From Acanthopleura granulata (lineage: Eukaryota > Mollusca > Polyplacophora > Chitonida > Chitonidae): a stretch of 64,000 nt of DNA. This document shows positions 44,661 to 57,004 of the stretch, in pieces. The DNA is taken from contig JABBOT010000016.1 in assembly GCA_016165875.1 (NCBI GenBank), positions 5,416,327 through 5,480,326 of the forward strand. Reading direction: 5' to 3'. A program made the translations under genes and the position numbers. The notes under the pieces were generated by a model. The model was not told the DNA's origin. It saw only the letters and a program-made list of their open reading frames with translations, and searched no databases. Within the stretch, counting starts at the first letter, position 1; each line of letters begins with the position of its first letter.

Positions 44661-44800
44661 GTGTGATAGTTGGCAAATGGCCCAAACATTACCGGTGTGT
44701 AATCCGGTGTCCGGTCACTTTACCGACTGTCAGAATCCTGGTTTAGACTACAGCATAGAGTCACATATGGTCACACCTAATCCGGCCTCTTGTCAAAGTA
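44650..44800 (-). repeat. Family B dispersed repeat, - strand
   Basis: 'GTGATAGTTGGCAAATGGCC', 'CAAACATTACCGGTGTGTAA' and 'GGTCACTTTACCGACTGTCA' match the inverse of family B. Confidence 0.55.
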
Positions 44801-44904
44801 ACATAGGTTTTTTTATTCTAGCTCCTCAGGTGAAAGCTGTTGGTCATATTAGTGTACCTTTGCCCTATGTACTGCATTGACAGGAATAGAAGGCATATAA
44901 ATAA

Positions 44905-45035
44905 GAATATTTAAGTTCAAGTCCAGGTCATGCTGGCTTCCTCTCTGGCCGTACGTGGGAAGGTCTGCCAACAATCTACGGATGGCCGTTGGTTTCCCCG
45001 GGCTAGCCCGGTTTTCTCCCACCATAATGCTGGCC
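44905..45035 (+). mobile_element. SINE body fragment, + strand
   Basis: 'AAGTTCAAGTCCAGGTCATG', 'CCGTACGTGGGAAGGTCTGC', 'CGGATGGCCGTTGGTTTCCC' and 'CTCCCACCATAATGCTGGCC'. The tail is cut at about 45035. Confidence 0.85.
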
Positions 45036-45319
45036 TCCATCAGGAGATTTGGTAATGGTAATGCAGACAACAACCGGAGGCTAGTATTATAATACAATGC
45101 TTTATTTATTCCGGGAGAATTGCGAACATCGCAAAGGCTACATAGTTGCCCTTCTATGTGGTGGTAATAACACAGTATTAGATTCTAACACACAGTACAC
45201 TAAGTTAGGAATTCTGTAATTTACGGCATTTAATATGCACACACAGAATCAACGATGGAATATCCCCCCTATTTGCTGAGCAAATAGTCAGCAGATATTC
45301 CGGTGTAAGTTTGTTATTG

Positions 45320-45385
45320 ATCTTAAAAAGACGCCTACTCAAGAATATTTAACTTGGACGACGGAGGCTAAAGCATAAATGAAGT
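45320..45385 (-). mobile_element. Small SINE tail fragment, - strand
   Basis: 'GACGCCTACTCAAGAATATT' followed by 'TAACTTGGACGACGGAGGCT' is the inverted tail plus the start of the body. Confidence 0.5.
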
Positions 45386-45529
45386 CTTCTCATATAACAC
45401 TGGAATGATAGCTGGCCAATTTCTCCATGAACGGCCTCACTTCTTGTGAGTCGACAATCGTCTGTACATAATAGGGATATTTGTCGCTGGAATTTTTGAA
45501 ACAAGTCGCTATCTTTTTTATTGCAGTTA

Positions 45530-45805
45530 TCATATGTAATGTCGCCATAATCAGAGTTCTTTGATGGTTTGTGTCATTTGTTGTTTTTGAAACTGGTCTT
45601 GTGATTATTGACCCGGAATACCCATTTTGGTTGACGGCTGTTACACCAATGGGCGTTAAAGGAAGATATAAAATAAAAAATTAGGACGGATTCATGCAAA
45701 GAAAAGCACTCAACAGTTTTCATTGATGACGAAAATACACAATGAATGCTCTAAACGGACGAATAAAATGAGTTTTCAATTTGATTGCCATTCTGGCATA
45801 TATGG
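45530..45805. repeat. Family A foldback element, short
   Basis: The + arm ('GTTTTTGAAACTGGTCTTGT', 'TTGACCCGGAATACCCATTT', 'GGTTGACGGCTG') is followed within about 25 bp by the inverted outer arm ('TTAGGACGGATTCATGCAAA', 'GCACTCAACAGTTTTCATTG', 'CTAAACGGACGAATAAAATG'). The two halves are different parts of the arm, so the element has lost its centre. Confidence 0.6.
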
Positions 45806-45904
45806 TGTCGTTAATCAAATATGGAAGCTAAGCCACAAGGCTTAAATCTTACTCTCAGTCTCCCGTTCATACGAAACAAACGCCGTTTTAGTCAGTACTG
45901 ACGT

Positions 45905-46135
45905 TGATTTTATTTATTTATTTATTCACTTTTCTGGTGTTTAAAACTGTGGTTGGGAGGAAACCTGGCAGAGCTCTTCAGAAACGCATTACCATGCGCA
46001 GGTTCCCGGCAGACCTTCACACGTACGACCGGTCAGGATGTCAGCGTGAATTTAACTTGAATTCACAGCGAAAGCATTGGTGTGAGGCACCTGGATCATT
46101 ACGCTGCACTAATGCCCAAATCCCCTCGGCAACGG
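45905..46135 (-). mobile_element. SINE copy, - strand, tail diverged
   Basis: (TTTA)n, 'GGTTGGGAGGAAACCTGGCA', 'GCGCAGGTTCCCGGCAGACC', 'AGCGAAAGCATTGGTGTGAG' and 'GATCATTACGCTGCACTAAT'. The 'GTATAAGTGAAATATTC' phrase is deleted. Confidence 0.8.
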
Positions 46136-46584
46136 CCCATGGAAGGGATATGCCAGGATCTCTCTACCTTTATTACCTCCACTCGGGCCTCTCAAGCCGA
46201 TACTCCTGCGCTTTTGCACTGAGCTGTCTTGTTAACTTGGGCATGATTTGGATATCGACCGCGTTCATCCTGGTGACTGAATAGCCGACTCTCATTAGCC
46301 AGTTAGGTAGCACTGATGGCGGCAACTACAACAATTAGGCTGACTATAAAGCAGGAAATAATTGGTAGTAGGGCACTATCGTGTAACCTTAACCTGATGG
46401 GCACTATCGGTTTGTACGTTCTATTCTTCCCAAACAGCTAGATCGCCCCGTGAACACCCGAGATTCCTGCATGATCTCACGGCCACTAAGATGTACGATA
46501 AGCTGTCAACAGGTGCTTGTAGAGCAAAAGTCAGGTCGTCACACAGGAAAATGATGAAGCTCTTTGGAGTTCACTTGTCTCGTG

Positions 46585-46665
46585 TTCTCGCCACGATATG
46601 GCTAAGATATTGCCGATGTGGCGTTAAGCCATAATCATTCATTCATTCATTCACTTGCCTTTGAC
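46585..46665 (+). mobile_element. Third SINE type, 3' end with (ATTC)n
   Basis: 'CGCCACGATATGGCTAAGAT', 'GCCGATGTGGCGTTAAGCCA' and (ATTC)n. Same 3' end as at 26730-26795. Confidence 0.7.
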
Positions 46666-47219
46666 CAATGCAGACTGAGCTCGCTTTGAGACTGAAGATT
46701 TGAGCATACCTTGTTAGAACGGTTATTACCCACTAACCTCACGCGGTACGTTAGTTTTCTTCACGCGTTCATTTCTCATACACCCAAAAGGCTTGCTGCT
46801 ATCGTTTCAATAACCGCAATTAATTTTGCCTGTTTTTTATTATTCATACAGTAATTATGATCCTTTAAGCAAGTAGCAAAAATCGCTCAATACGTATGAT
46901 GCCTAAAGATAAGGAATGAGCCTTCGCTGGATGAAGTAGGGTTCTTTTTATTTATTCCATCCTGCACTAATTTGGCTGTGGTTTGAACCAGAATGTTTCT
47001 CAAGTACTTAAGAAGGCGAGTGTCCTGCTCTCCAAATCTGAACAGTCTCGGTGTAAGTGGAATGATTCTGAAGTACACAAAGGACAGCACTGGTCAAAGA
47101 CAGCGGTGCTATGAAGTGATGACGGGATAGTACGAAGCAATGGTACAATGCTACAAGGCCACAATACCTCGAACAGTGTATTATTTGTAAGAGGAAATCT
47201 CGTTTAGGCGAACTCAGCT

Positions 47220-48725
47220 GTTATTGTGTCGTTGCTTGTCTTGTTAGCCCGAGCAGCAGGTTTGTTTCAGGTGTAAAAACACTACAGGTATTTGTTGCAA
47301 CTACCTGTTTAATGCACAAATGACATGTCATATGAAAATAGCCCTGTAGTACAGCACATAGGTAAGATATATGGGACAATTGTGCCTTTGATGAAAGAAG
47401 CACGACATTTGGCACACTGGTGGATTACGGTACGGGAGAACACCTTTGGACATAGGGCCTAGATTTTTCCAAGATGGCCGCCAACCGTACGCATGGACAT
47501 TTTGTATATGATTTGCATGCCACTGTACTTAAAAAATTTCATCTGACTTTGGCGTAGTGCTTGCGAATTACATACCTAAGGAAAACTCATACATTAAGGC
47601 CACAATTTCCATATTTTGACCATCAGGTTGAAAAATGTAAGTCATATTCAAAATGTTTACCAGTACGGTTACCAGTTGGCATAATTATACTTGGGTGTCT
47701 TTAATGCCCCCCCCCCCATAACTGCCGGTGAAATTTCCTTAATTAGTGTTATTAAATGTAATAGTGAATGTAATAAAAAATACAATGTTGCTGTTATTGT
47801 TGAACTTAAGATCTGGAATTGAAGAATTCAAATGAAATGTTTTCTTCGATTTCAATTGGCCATCATAACCATGTTAGGAGAACTGTAGCTCTAACTCATA
47901 ACACTGATGCGTTGTTACACTAGAGATGTATTTGGACGCAGGATGGCTGGCTTGACCAGGGACTTCGATTGCTCAACAGTTGTCACCACTAACATAGAAA
48001 ACATATCCAGACGCACAGAGGGCATTGATTCAATGAAAGCAGCAACAATCGTCTTGTACTGCACGGTAAAACAATACAGATGTCAACCCTGTGCGTCGGA
48101 ATGTGCATAATGTTTAGTCGTAACTTCGACCTAGTGTCTCGACAATTTGGAGCGAAGTGATCCTTTGTTGGCCCATGCATTCACTGTTCTGTGTGTTTTG
48201 GGAAAGAGGAAGAGACCTGCATGTGAGGCCTGAAACACATGGAGATGTCATCACAGCATTATGTGTCTCTTCTAGAGATGGAAAGCACATGTTATAGAGT
48301 AACGGATCGGGACACTGGAACAGTTGCCGGGGCAGTTGAATTTTGCCGAGCAACTGTACAAACAGGATGCTGTTCATACATCAAACGAAGAGGGCTAATC
48401 TTCAGATTGATCACAACTGGGCCCAAATGAAGTACTTGCTTTGGGCTTTCCACCGACTGACAAAATGATAATTAAAAAAGACTTGTGTGACGGGAATGAC
48501 AACAAAAATTAATATCATTTATACGACGACGGTCAGTATAATATGATCATGAGAAACTGGGCAAAACCAAGACCCCCCGCAGATTGCTGGTAGATATTCT
48601 TACGTTACCCACAGCGAGCGCTTCGATGAGAGGCAACGAAAACACTATACAGTGCCAGAACCCTGCCCACTTGGCCATGGAACAATTTTTAGCTAAACTA
48701 CTTTTTATTTTATGCCTCACCTCCC
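47220..48725 (+). mobile_element. Dispersed ~2.2 kb element, copy 2
   Basis: Shares the ordered phrases listed for 17840-20100, for example 'GATATATGGGACAATTGTGC', 'GCCTTTGATGAAAG', 'GGATGGCTGGCTTGACC', 'TTTAGTCGTAACTTCGACC', 'CGGGACACTGGAACAGTTG' and 'GACTGACAAAATGATAATTA'. It contains a poly-C run at 47709-47720 and a nested SINE at 48515-48690. The far inverted arm is not recognisable. No transposase. Confidence 0.65.
48515..48690 (-). mobile_element. SINE nested in copy 2, - strand, degraded
   Basis: 'TCATTTATACGACGACGGTC', 'TGAGAAACTGGGCAAAACCA', 'CCCGCAGATTGCTGGTAGAT' and 'CCCACTTGGCCATGGAAC'. Occupies the same place as the SINE at 19415-19665. Confidence 0.7.
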
Positions 48726-51700
48726 ACTAGGTCATGAAACCGACCTTAATTCTACCTTGGGAGTAAACAGGGTAGAAAATTACGATAAGGCTACGGGTGA
48801 ACATTTCAGTTGACACTGGTCTTTCTTTTTCTTTCATTTTTTTCAAGATGCCCACAGTTAGACATTGCATTCCAAGCAACTTCTTAGATTTTAGCCGTTG
48901 GTCACTTAGGTAAAATTGTGATGGTTTCATGTGTTCTTTATGGAATTGCAATATTTTGTATGTGTTTTGTCTGAAGTAGAAAACCGCAAACCTGGGTTTT
49001 TAATGAATGTTGATTTGAATGACTGTCGAGGCCGAGATTGTCGACAATAATCGATTTGCACAACGCATTATTGTGACATACACATCTGCATGGCTAGTGT
49101 GGCGAATATAATTATAATACCAATCGCCTTGTTATGTTTAAATGTGTAAAATAAAAAGATATTTATTGTGAATAAGGTAGCAAGGTGTTACTGAAATGTG
49201 TATCAGCATGTGACCATGAAATATTTACTACTAATTTTGCAAAGGAATGTAAACACAATTATTATATGTCAAAATCAGATATCGTTTACACTAAACTTTC
49301 TCTACTTTATACGTAGGGAAGTTATAGTAATATTTATCAAATATGGCCTGCATGCGTAATAGACCGATTCCCGGTCAGTGTGTGTGCTTTGTTTCCATAG
49401 AAGTGTGCAAGAGTTGAACGCTCAACATACGTTCGACAATAAATTTTACACTTGTGCTTTGTGGACATATTTTTATGCTCAGCATGTGACCATGTGAGCA
49501 TGGGGCAAGTGTATGACAAAACCACTGCATGAAAGTAAGCTGCTCATCAAGGGTTTGTTTTTCAAGTATTATCATAGGCGTCGTTTCAACAAAAGTAAAC
49601 CAAGCTGGATTCACACATGTAGATTAGTTTGTCTAATATGCCTGTTGTCTTTATCTGTGTGTCCATGGTGTTTCTTTTCTTCAGAAATAATAGGAGTTTT
49701 TTTTTTGTTCCACGCCTCCGCTAAAAATTTATTCTAAACCTCCCCCGGAGATAAACTTTCAAATAATACGTTTCTTTATGTCTGATTATTTTCGTTGGTT
49801 TACTTGTAATAAACAATCCATGTGATCAGAGTGTTTTTGCACACTCTTTAGAAAAGTATGAACCTGTCATTCGCGGTTTTAGTTAGCTTTAAAAAAGAAC
49901 TGCACAAATATGCACACGAAAGACTCTATATATGTTCATATACTGTAAACATTTATTAATCAGACACATGTACAATTAAATGAAGAATAATCACTATAAT
50001 CACACACCTTGCCAAAATCCACGGGATTTCTATGTTATAACAGATCCTTAAATATAAATAATTACATATACATACGGTCAGCTGAGTTATTGAATGACAC
50101 TATAAAAAGATGGCGAAAACCTCTTAAACAATTATTTGTTTGGCAGAAACAATGAGTATTTGGGTTTCACGACAGTTCTCTGATATCTCCAAGTACATGG
50201 CATTCGTTCAATTTTTGCCGGTATTACAAATGAAACATACAGTTTTTTCCTTATCTATTTTTTGTTGATTAGCACATAATGTTCAGTAAGTTTGCCTTCT
50301 TTGATGGGAGTCGGATTTAATGGTTGAGAAAACAGTGCCCAATGTAAATCGCAGATCACCATTGGTTAGTTACTGACCAACTGTGATCTATAGATAGGCT
50401 GTAAAGGCCACGTCTCGTCACTTAGTCCTTTAACGTTATACATCATATGGCACATTATAGTACTTCGGCGATTGACTGAAAAATAAGTAACTGCTCAATC
50501 AAAACTTAAACTTCTCACTGCATTTCATTAAGTCAACATATTTTTAGACTTAACCTTCTAGTTATATAGTGCCTGTTATGCAAATACACAACATGACAAT
50601 GGGCGCCAGCGAGGAAGAACATGGAGTATGTAAAATGTTCAATATCTGCCAAACATGCTGTTGTTGTTGTACGTGACACCTCCAAAAACTTTCTACATTT
50701 CCCCAACTGATATTCACTAAACATTAAATGGCACAGCACCTGTCTTATGACTAACAGAAAACGTTCTGAAATATTACAACTAGTTATGCTCTAACCAGGG
50801 GGCATTATGTACATATCGTTTTTATAGACTCTGACAACCATTTTCTGCATAATCTGGGATCTGCCATTTCTGTTGAAAGCAATCTGAAAAGGGTTTTATC
50901 CACTGAAGCTCTGAACATGTTACAGTCGGTTTCAAGAAGGCCCATAGAGCAAGGCAGTACTAGCACGACATTTTAAGACGTCAACCAAGGAATTATGGAA
51001 AAAATACAATTTAAAGGTTTAGCTATTTGGCCACTACATAGGCCTGCTCACATCCTATATATTGCAGAAAGATTAGTGGTCTTCAACGAATGTTGATCTG
51101 CTGAGAAACCCCACAAATGCGTCGTGGACTGTTTATTGTCCTCGAGGCCTGGTGAGCAGTGAGAGGGGGGATGAGGGCTAAAATTTCCTGCCCAAGGCCG
51201 GGTTTGAACCTGCACCCGTAGCGATTTCAAAGTTGTAGAAAATTAACCACAAACAAACAAATGACCTGTATGCCTATATTTTAGTGTTATGGTGTCCGTT
51301 AATACACATTAAATACACATTCTATACACATTAACACTGTGTCAACATTTTGCACCTAGCTGTGGCAATCGTGTATAGGAAAAAGTTCGCGGATTACACA
51401 ATTTTACCATGGCACATTCCAAATTCGTTGAGCTAAAAGTATACCAAGGGCGGGTTTTATGTCAATTTTATAGCCCTCAGTTGCAAGCTGCGATCGTCTC
51501 TGGGTGTCCACAGGGCTTGGTGACGGCGCCTTGCATTCTACCGTGTTATGTTACACTCCTTATAATGATTAACATTTTCTCCGTGTGCTTTATATTAAAA
51601 ACTATTGTAACCACTGCCGCTGATTTAAGATGTAGAAGCTTTATTGACACTATGACACAATGGTAATAACATTGTAGAGGGTTTAAAAGTCAATAATACA

Positions 51701-52780
51701 AACACTGCTAGCTGATGACCCCATGAGAAATTCTTATGTTCCCCGACACACACTATACCTGCGGGCAATTCTTGCGCGCTGGGACACATTCTATTGGCGT
51801 GGTCACAATGTTTAGTTAAATGCCGTTCCATGCAAGCCCGGGCAGTAAGTATTACGGGTCTGTCTTAAGGGCCTCTGGGAGCATTGTGCTGAAGCAAACC
51901 TGCTCTCAGGGTTAACAAGTTAAGCAGTGATACGATAACAGCTAAGTTGAATGAAATTTCCACTTACAAATAATACAGTGTTCTCGATGACCTTAACCGA
52001 CTTCCATAAACGACATGCCAGATCGAATGCTCAATCCTCGGGTGTACCCGTACCAACCCTACCTGTTCACTTGAAGCCGACGATACATCAAAAGTAGCCC
52101 AACCCCCACGGTCAGATGTTTGTATCGTAAATACAATTCACGTTCCACTGACCGGCGGAAACCGCTTTGCAAAGGAAATGAGGATATCACAACTCATAAA
52201 TATAGATGGATTTACTGCCCTTCATTTACACTCCAGCGAGTGCATAAATGTCCTCGAGTGCTCTGCTGTTTTGCTGGAAGAAAGTGGGCAAGAATATCGT
52301 ACATTGTTCTTGAAACGATGAATGCAATTCCGCAGCTTATAATTGTCAACAAACATCTAAGCACACTCGATATAGGCTGAATTCGCTGTGCACATAGAGC
52401 TTAAGTATCGTGTGTATTATCATTTAGACGAACCAAAAGATGGTTTGGCTACCTGGTTTACTTTGGGGTGACTCAGCGATGTTGGCGGTCACCTATTGAG
52501 GCGAATAGCCCTGTTAGAGACGTCAGTAGGCCTACGAACAGGCAGACTTTCTCCCTAAGGCCTTCTTATTAGTAAATATGGATGAAGTGTTCAGGACCTC
52601 TGTGACTCAGTAACTAAAGTAACTAAACCCAGAACAAACCTGAAAACGGTTTCTTGTCAGTCTAGCACGTCAAGGTTCGCACCTACCTATATATGTAAAT
52701 ATATACAAATTAGATGTCACAGGCCAAGTACCACTGTGGATTGAAAGGAATTGGGCGAAATAAAATCAACCGCGGCAGAG
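48725..52780. other. 4 kb with no gene recognised
   Basis: Only short frames (86 codons or fewer) on both strands and no repeat shared with the rest of the window that I could confirm. The frame at 51409-51666 contains 'SGCPQG', reminiscent of RT, but nothing around it supports that. One of the longest repeat-poor stretches here, so a good place to look for short exons by alignment. Confidence 0.35.
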
Positions 52781-52784
52781 ATAT

Positions 52785-52860
52785 TAGGCGTCGAAACCGA
52801 CATTCGTGTACAAGCCGTCAACCAAACTGTGCGTTCCGGATTAATGATTGCATTTCAGAA
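52785..52860 (-). repeat. Family A core, - strand
   Basis: 'GGCGTCGAAACCGACATTCG', 'TGTACAAGCCGTCAACCAAA' and 'GCGTTCCGGATTAATGATTG'. Confidence 0.6.
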
Positions 52861-53019
52861 GATATGACTTGTTCAACTAGAACTCGGAAAACTGGATCGC
52901 TGTAGGTCATGCAGTTTAAAAACCATTTTAAAATTAAGGCACATCGGCTAGGCTTTAAGGATGCCTTTAGTCCACTTAGCTCTTTGATGTCAATACACAG
53001 AATTCTACCTTAACCGATC

Positions 53020-53220
53020 CTGGATGGAAAGGGTTTGTTTGATGTCTATTTTTGAAGCCTTCAACATTTACTCGTCCCCATTTCTATTTGTGAGCGCTGC
53101 ACAATTCTAAGTGATAATTTAATTTATTTGCATGCATAATTTCTTTGGAATGTTTTTTTTAAACTATTATTATTATTATTTGGACGACCGCATTCAACAT
53201 GAGCTATGTCAACGTCCAAG
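53020..53220 (+). repeat. Local duplication, copy 1 (partner 53555-53740)
   Basis: 'GATCCTGGATGGAAAGGGTT', 'TTTGAAGCCTTCAACATTTA', 'CTCGTCCCCATTTCTATTTG', 'GATAATTTAATTTATTTGCA' and 'TTCAACATGAGCTATGTCAA' are matched in order about 520 bp downstream. An (ATT)n run lies inside (53166-53180). Confidence 0.7.
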
Positions 53221-53554
53221 TTCTTCAGAAAGGGCATTCAGAAGATGAATTTTAAACAAGTCACATACCGGCTTGTCACTACTTCCGGTGGGCAGTAGTT
53301 TGTGTATCCGGATGTTTCGCTGTGAAAAGCGCAGCCCTAACAAACACACACGTGCTGCGAATGAGCGGTAGTGGCTGCCAGACCTGAACGTGGCTTGAGC
53401 GCCAAATAATTGACACTGTTAAGGCCAACATCTGATTTCGTTTATGATCTGGACGACTAGTAGGATTTTATTTGGCCGAATGCTGATCCATCGTATAGCG
53501 ACTCATTACAGTGTACACAGGTGTATGAGGGCAGTTATAATGAGTTGGACATTG

Positions 53555-53740
53555 ACCGACCCTGGAAATGGTTCGCTTGATGTCTTGTGTTTTGAAGCCT
53601 CTGACGTCTATTCGTCCTCAGTCCTATTTATTAGCGTTGTACACTTCCGACCGATAATATAATTTGTTTGCTTGCAGCATTTCTCTGGAATGCTCTTTAT
53701 TTGGACCCTTCAACATGAGTAAAGTCTACGTCAAATGGAC
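53555..53740 (+). repeat. Local duplication, copy 2
   Basis: 'GACCCTGGAAATGGTTCGCT', 'TTTTGAAGCCTCTGACGTCT', 'ATTCGTCCTCAGTCCTATTT', 'GATAATATAATTTGTTTGC' and 'TTCAACATGAGTAAAGTCTA'. Confidence 0.7.
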
Positions 53741-53984
53741 GTGTATGAATCAGATTTAACGCCTTGTTAGTCCGCCACTTCCACGTTTCACCTCCCCCAC
53801 ACCTCTTGAAACTATCGTCAACTCAAGACCGATCCCTCACCCTATACATTGACATGCCGTCTATAATTACAAACATTGACTTACATGCACATTAAGGGGA
53901 TTTGCAAGCTTATTCCACTTCACGGTAGTTTCCGACGAATGAGGTCACGAACCTCGGATTCAAATCTCGCTGGTTCGGAAGCAG

Positions 53985-54130
53985 TTTCACCTCAACAAAC
54001 TTGTCAGATATGTCTGGCCTAGAGCTTCATCCGCCCACCAATCATCTAGGTGACAATTTGTCTCGAGTGTGACGTTAAGCAAACAGTCGAGTAAATAACT
54101 AACTAACTAAATAAATAAATAAATAAAATA
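53985..54130 (+). mobile_element. SINE-like 3' end with (AACT)/(AAAT) tail
   Basis: 'AATCATCTAGGTGACAATTT', 'GTCTCGAGTGTGACGTTAAG', 'CAAACAGTCGAGTAAATAAC', then AACT and AAAT repeats. Layout (a 'G.CGTTAA.CAA' phrase, then a simple repeat) is that of the SINE 3' ends here, but the body differs. Confidence 0.45.
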
Positions 54131-54304
54131 AAATGTTGCCATGAATTTACTGTACTTATACTTGGCATAAGAATGTGGGAATGTGTTAATATTTAACATT
54201 ATTTATATATTATAATGACGGCGTTGTCGTGTAGCGGGCCGACTGTAGTGCCGTCACATGATAGTGCTTCCGAAGATACCAGCCAGGACTTCTCATACGA
54301 AAAA

Positions 54305-54580
54305 CGGGGGTTTCCGTGGCTCCGTGGCCCGTGGCTGCATTAGCGCGGCGTTATGACCTAGAAGCCTCCCACCAATGGGGTCGCTGTGAGATCAAGTCCA
54401 GCCTACGCTGGCTTCCTCTCCGGCACCACATGGGAAAGTCCACCAGCAACCTGCGGAATGTAGTAGGTTTCCACCGGGCTCTGCCCGGTTTCCAACCACC
54501 ATAATGCTGGCTTCCGTCGTATAAGTGAAATATTCTTGAATACGACGTAAAACATCAATCAAATAAATAAATAAATCATA
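54305..54580 (+). mobile_element. tRNA-headed SINE, full length, + strand
   Basis: 'GGTTTCCGTGGCTCCGTGGC' and 'GTCGCTGTGAGATCAAGTCC' (head), 'GAAAGTCCACCAGCAACCTG', 'CGGGCTCTGCCCGGTTTCCA', 'TAATGCTGGCTTCCGTCGTA', 'TAAGTGAAATATTCTTGAAT', 'ACGACGTAAAACATCAATCA' and (AAAT)n. The complete order makes this the best reference copy on +. Confidence 0.92.
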
Positions 54581-55221
54581 CGAACACCAGACAGGACACT
54601 GCATACGAACACCAGAGCTGTCGTGTTCGTCCTCGCGTGCAAGCTACCCAGTCATTATTCCCACCCTAACTCACCTTCCTGAAGAAGGCACCAAAATGTG
54701 AAACCTAACTATCGTGGAATGAGGGCCCCTTCGGTGGAGGGAGGTTGGGTACGGGGGAGGGGTTATGTGACGGTATGCCCTGACACACTAACCCAGTATA
54801 TTAACGTCTCGAACGATTCTCACATGGCATGACCCCAAAGTGTCAGGGAAGGAGCTTCCCTAATATATCGCTTATTGCTACTTCTCCTAGCCCCTGAACA
54901 CGAACGACCCTGTTATTTATCCCCGGGGGGAGTCGTTAATCCCCACTCTAAGGGTCTGTACATGGGCATATTGGCAACTATATGATGTTGATTATAGTTG
55001 TTGGTTGTTCTCTAGTGTACTAACCACAGCAATTTCCGGATAACGATTTATATAGTTGGCCTACGTGCTCCGTAATCGCATGGTGTTTACAGTGACGAAG
55101 ACAACTAACAGTCAGTGAATATTAACCAGGTCTCAAGTCTCAAGTTGAAATCATATATATTTTAGATTGTAATCCGTATGTTTATTAATGAAAGTCGTCT
55201 TTCGGAATTTGACTGTGGATA

Positions 55222-55398
55222 ATGTTTCAACCGGTAGACGGCCTGAAGTGTGAGGTGGACACTTCGCTTGATACTATTCATGTTCTTCTTGCAACAGCGG
55301 GTGAAGAACTTAAACCTGTTTTTAGACAACGCTGTTTACAAAACGAAGAGCGTACTGGAAAACAATGTAACCACTTTGATTTCCCTAGAGAGGTTTGA
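55222..55398 (+). other. 58-codon open frame, unassigned
   Basis: Starts at an ATG and reads 'MFQPVDGLKCEVDTSLDTIH', then a segment with 'AGEELKPVFRQRC' and 'GKQCNHFDFPREV', with a balanced, gene-like residue mix. It ends at TGA just after a weak donor-like GAG|GTTTGA. I recognise no family and there is no flanking exon. Probably chance. Confidence 0.15.
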
Positions 55399-55729
55399 CT
55401 ATAGTGAAAAAGACTTCCTAGTCCCGCCTTAAGCAATTCCAATAGGAGGTTTCGAGTTCGAACTCTTTCGTCACAAAAGGTAAAAAGAGTCCGACCGTGT
55501 CAGGTGACTTTAATTTACCGATCACCTGTCTCGTCTGTCACCTGTCAAGGAGGTACAAAGGACCTTTCCTTCAATCCACAGTCAACTCGAAAGTTTCTCA
55601 AACATGTTTGGTCTGATTTATTGCATTTACATATCTTAGTAATACCTTAGCATAAGGTCTATGAAGTTTTTCTTGGACCTTGAGCAACTGAGATACATAT
55701 TTCATTAACGAGACCAGATATACTGAAGT

Positions 55730-55800
55730 GGTACACGATTTGGATACTGACTTCACTTATCCGCTGAGAACATTCAAATTACAGTGAAGCACATTTGTTC
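55730..55800 (+). repeat. Family A outer arm fragment
   Basis: 'GTGGTACACGATTTGGATAC', 'TGACTTCACTTATCCGCTGA' and 'GAACATTCAAATTACAG' match the outer end of the family A arm at 42690 and 60860. Confidence 0.6.
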
Positions 55801-56439
55801 CGGTCCAAGAATAGCCCATCTTCGCCAGTCGATAAGGTCGCTTCTGGAAGCGTCGGACCACAGCACCTGAATGTCTTCAATTTTTGCGGCGTCCTTTTCA
55901 TTTAATTCTTGGTTTTAGAACAGAACAGGTCTCCATATCGAAGTAGATCTGTAAGCTTCACTTCTTATCAACATTGTTTTTTGTGTGTTGGGGAGGGTTG
56001 GTTTTGCTTTTTGTTTCTTGCCATACTAAAGCTTTTATGAGGACCAGTTTTAGCTATGGTAATCGACTCAGTGTAAAGTCGCACAGTGTGTCTGTCTGTC
56101 TGTAGGTCGATGGTCACATTTTTATCCTTCTGTTCAACCAAGCAGCTAACGAAGTCTCCGGGTGCTGCATCTCTGTGCCAGACGACATTGAGTGTGGTGG
56201 TGTGATATTTTAAAGTTACTATGAACTTGTATTTCGTTCTACCTGTCTCTCCTGTCATGCTCTTGACATTTGTTTGGCTTGGGTCCCTGCGCATTCCAGT
56301 TCATGAACGAGTAGATAGATAGAGTCTGCGTGATATCACTTCTAATCTCAAACTGTCCACATCCGAGGCCATATATGAAGTAAAGTCAGTATCAACTTAA
56401 CTATGGGAAATTGAGCTGGTGGCTTCAGATAAGGATTGT

Positions 56440-56960
56440 GTGTATCACTCCTTTAACCCTGTTGTCAAATTTCATAACAGTCTCCATTTTTTTGTGGCAG
56501 AAAAGCAGAAATCTTGTGTTTCCGACATCGGTCTAGTCTCCTCCCAGTTAATAACAACTTGGAAAGATTCAAGATAAGCGATTCAGACCTGTTTAATGTT
56601 TGCTACGCTGAGGAGACCATCCATCATGTTTTACTCGTGTGTCCCCGGTACACTGTGCAAAGATGAATATTCCTTTCTGACCTTGTAGACGCTGGAATCG
56701 TTCACCCAGCTCTGAGAGCCGTGCTATGTCCAACGAAAATACAAGTTTAGCCTTTAAAGCTGTGAGGAATTTTAAGATTTTAATCCACAGCATTGTGACA
56801 ATAGTTCTCTATAAACTTGCCATTGTTGATTAGAACAGCCTGAATCCCTGAAAAACGTCTTACTGCCTTGCTGCAAATCATTCCTTTGAATGGTCTCGCC
56901 ATGTAAGCTAATTTATGTATGTATGTATGTCTCTTGCCATGCATACTGGTTTGAACAATC
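56440..56960 (+). mobile_element. 3' end of the same non-LTR retrotransposon family
   Basis: A 5'-truncated copy of the element at 9165-14300. Translation in broken frames gives 'FNPVVKFHNSL', then the Cys/His end including 'FYSCVPGTLC'. The DNA then matches the 3' UTR ('TCTGACCTTGTAGACGCTGG', 'CAGCCTGAATCCCTGAAAAA', 'GCAAATCATTCCTTTGAATG') and ends in a TATG run near 56930. 5' truncation is usual for LINE insertions. Confidence 0.8.
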
Positions 56961-57004
56961 ATACAATTAACAGGCCATGGTTGAATTGTGATTCCATTCA
57001 TTTT

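Noticed and set aside
51409..51666. 'SGCPQG' as an RT remnant
   Set aside because: Only a six-residue likeness; the neighbouring residues do not follow the RT pattern and no other RT motif lies nearby.
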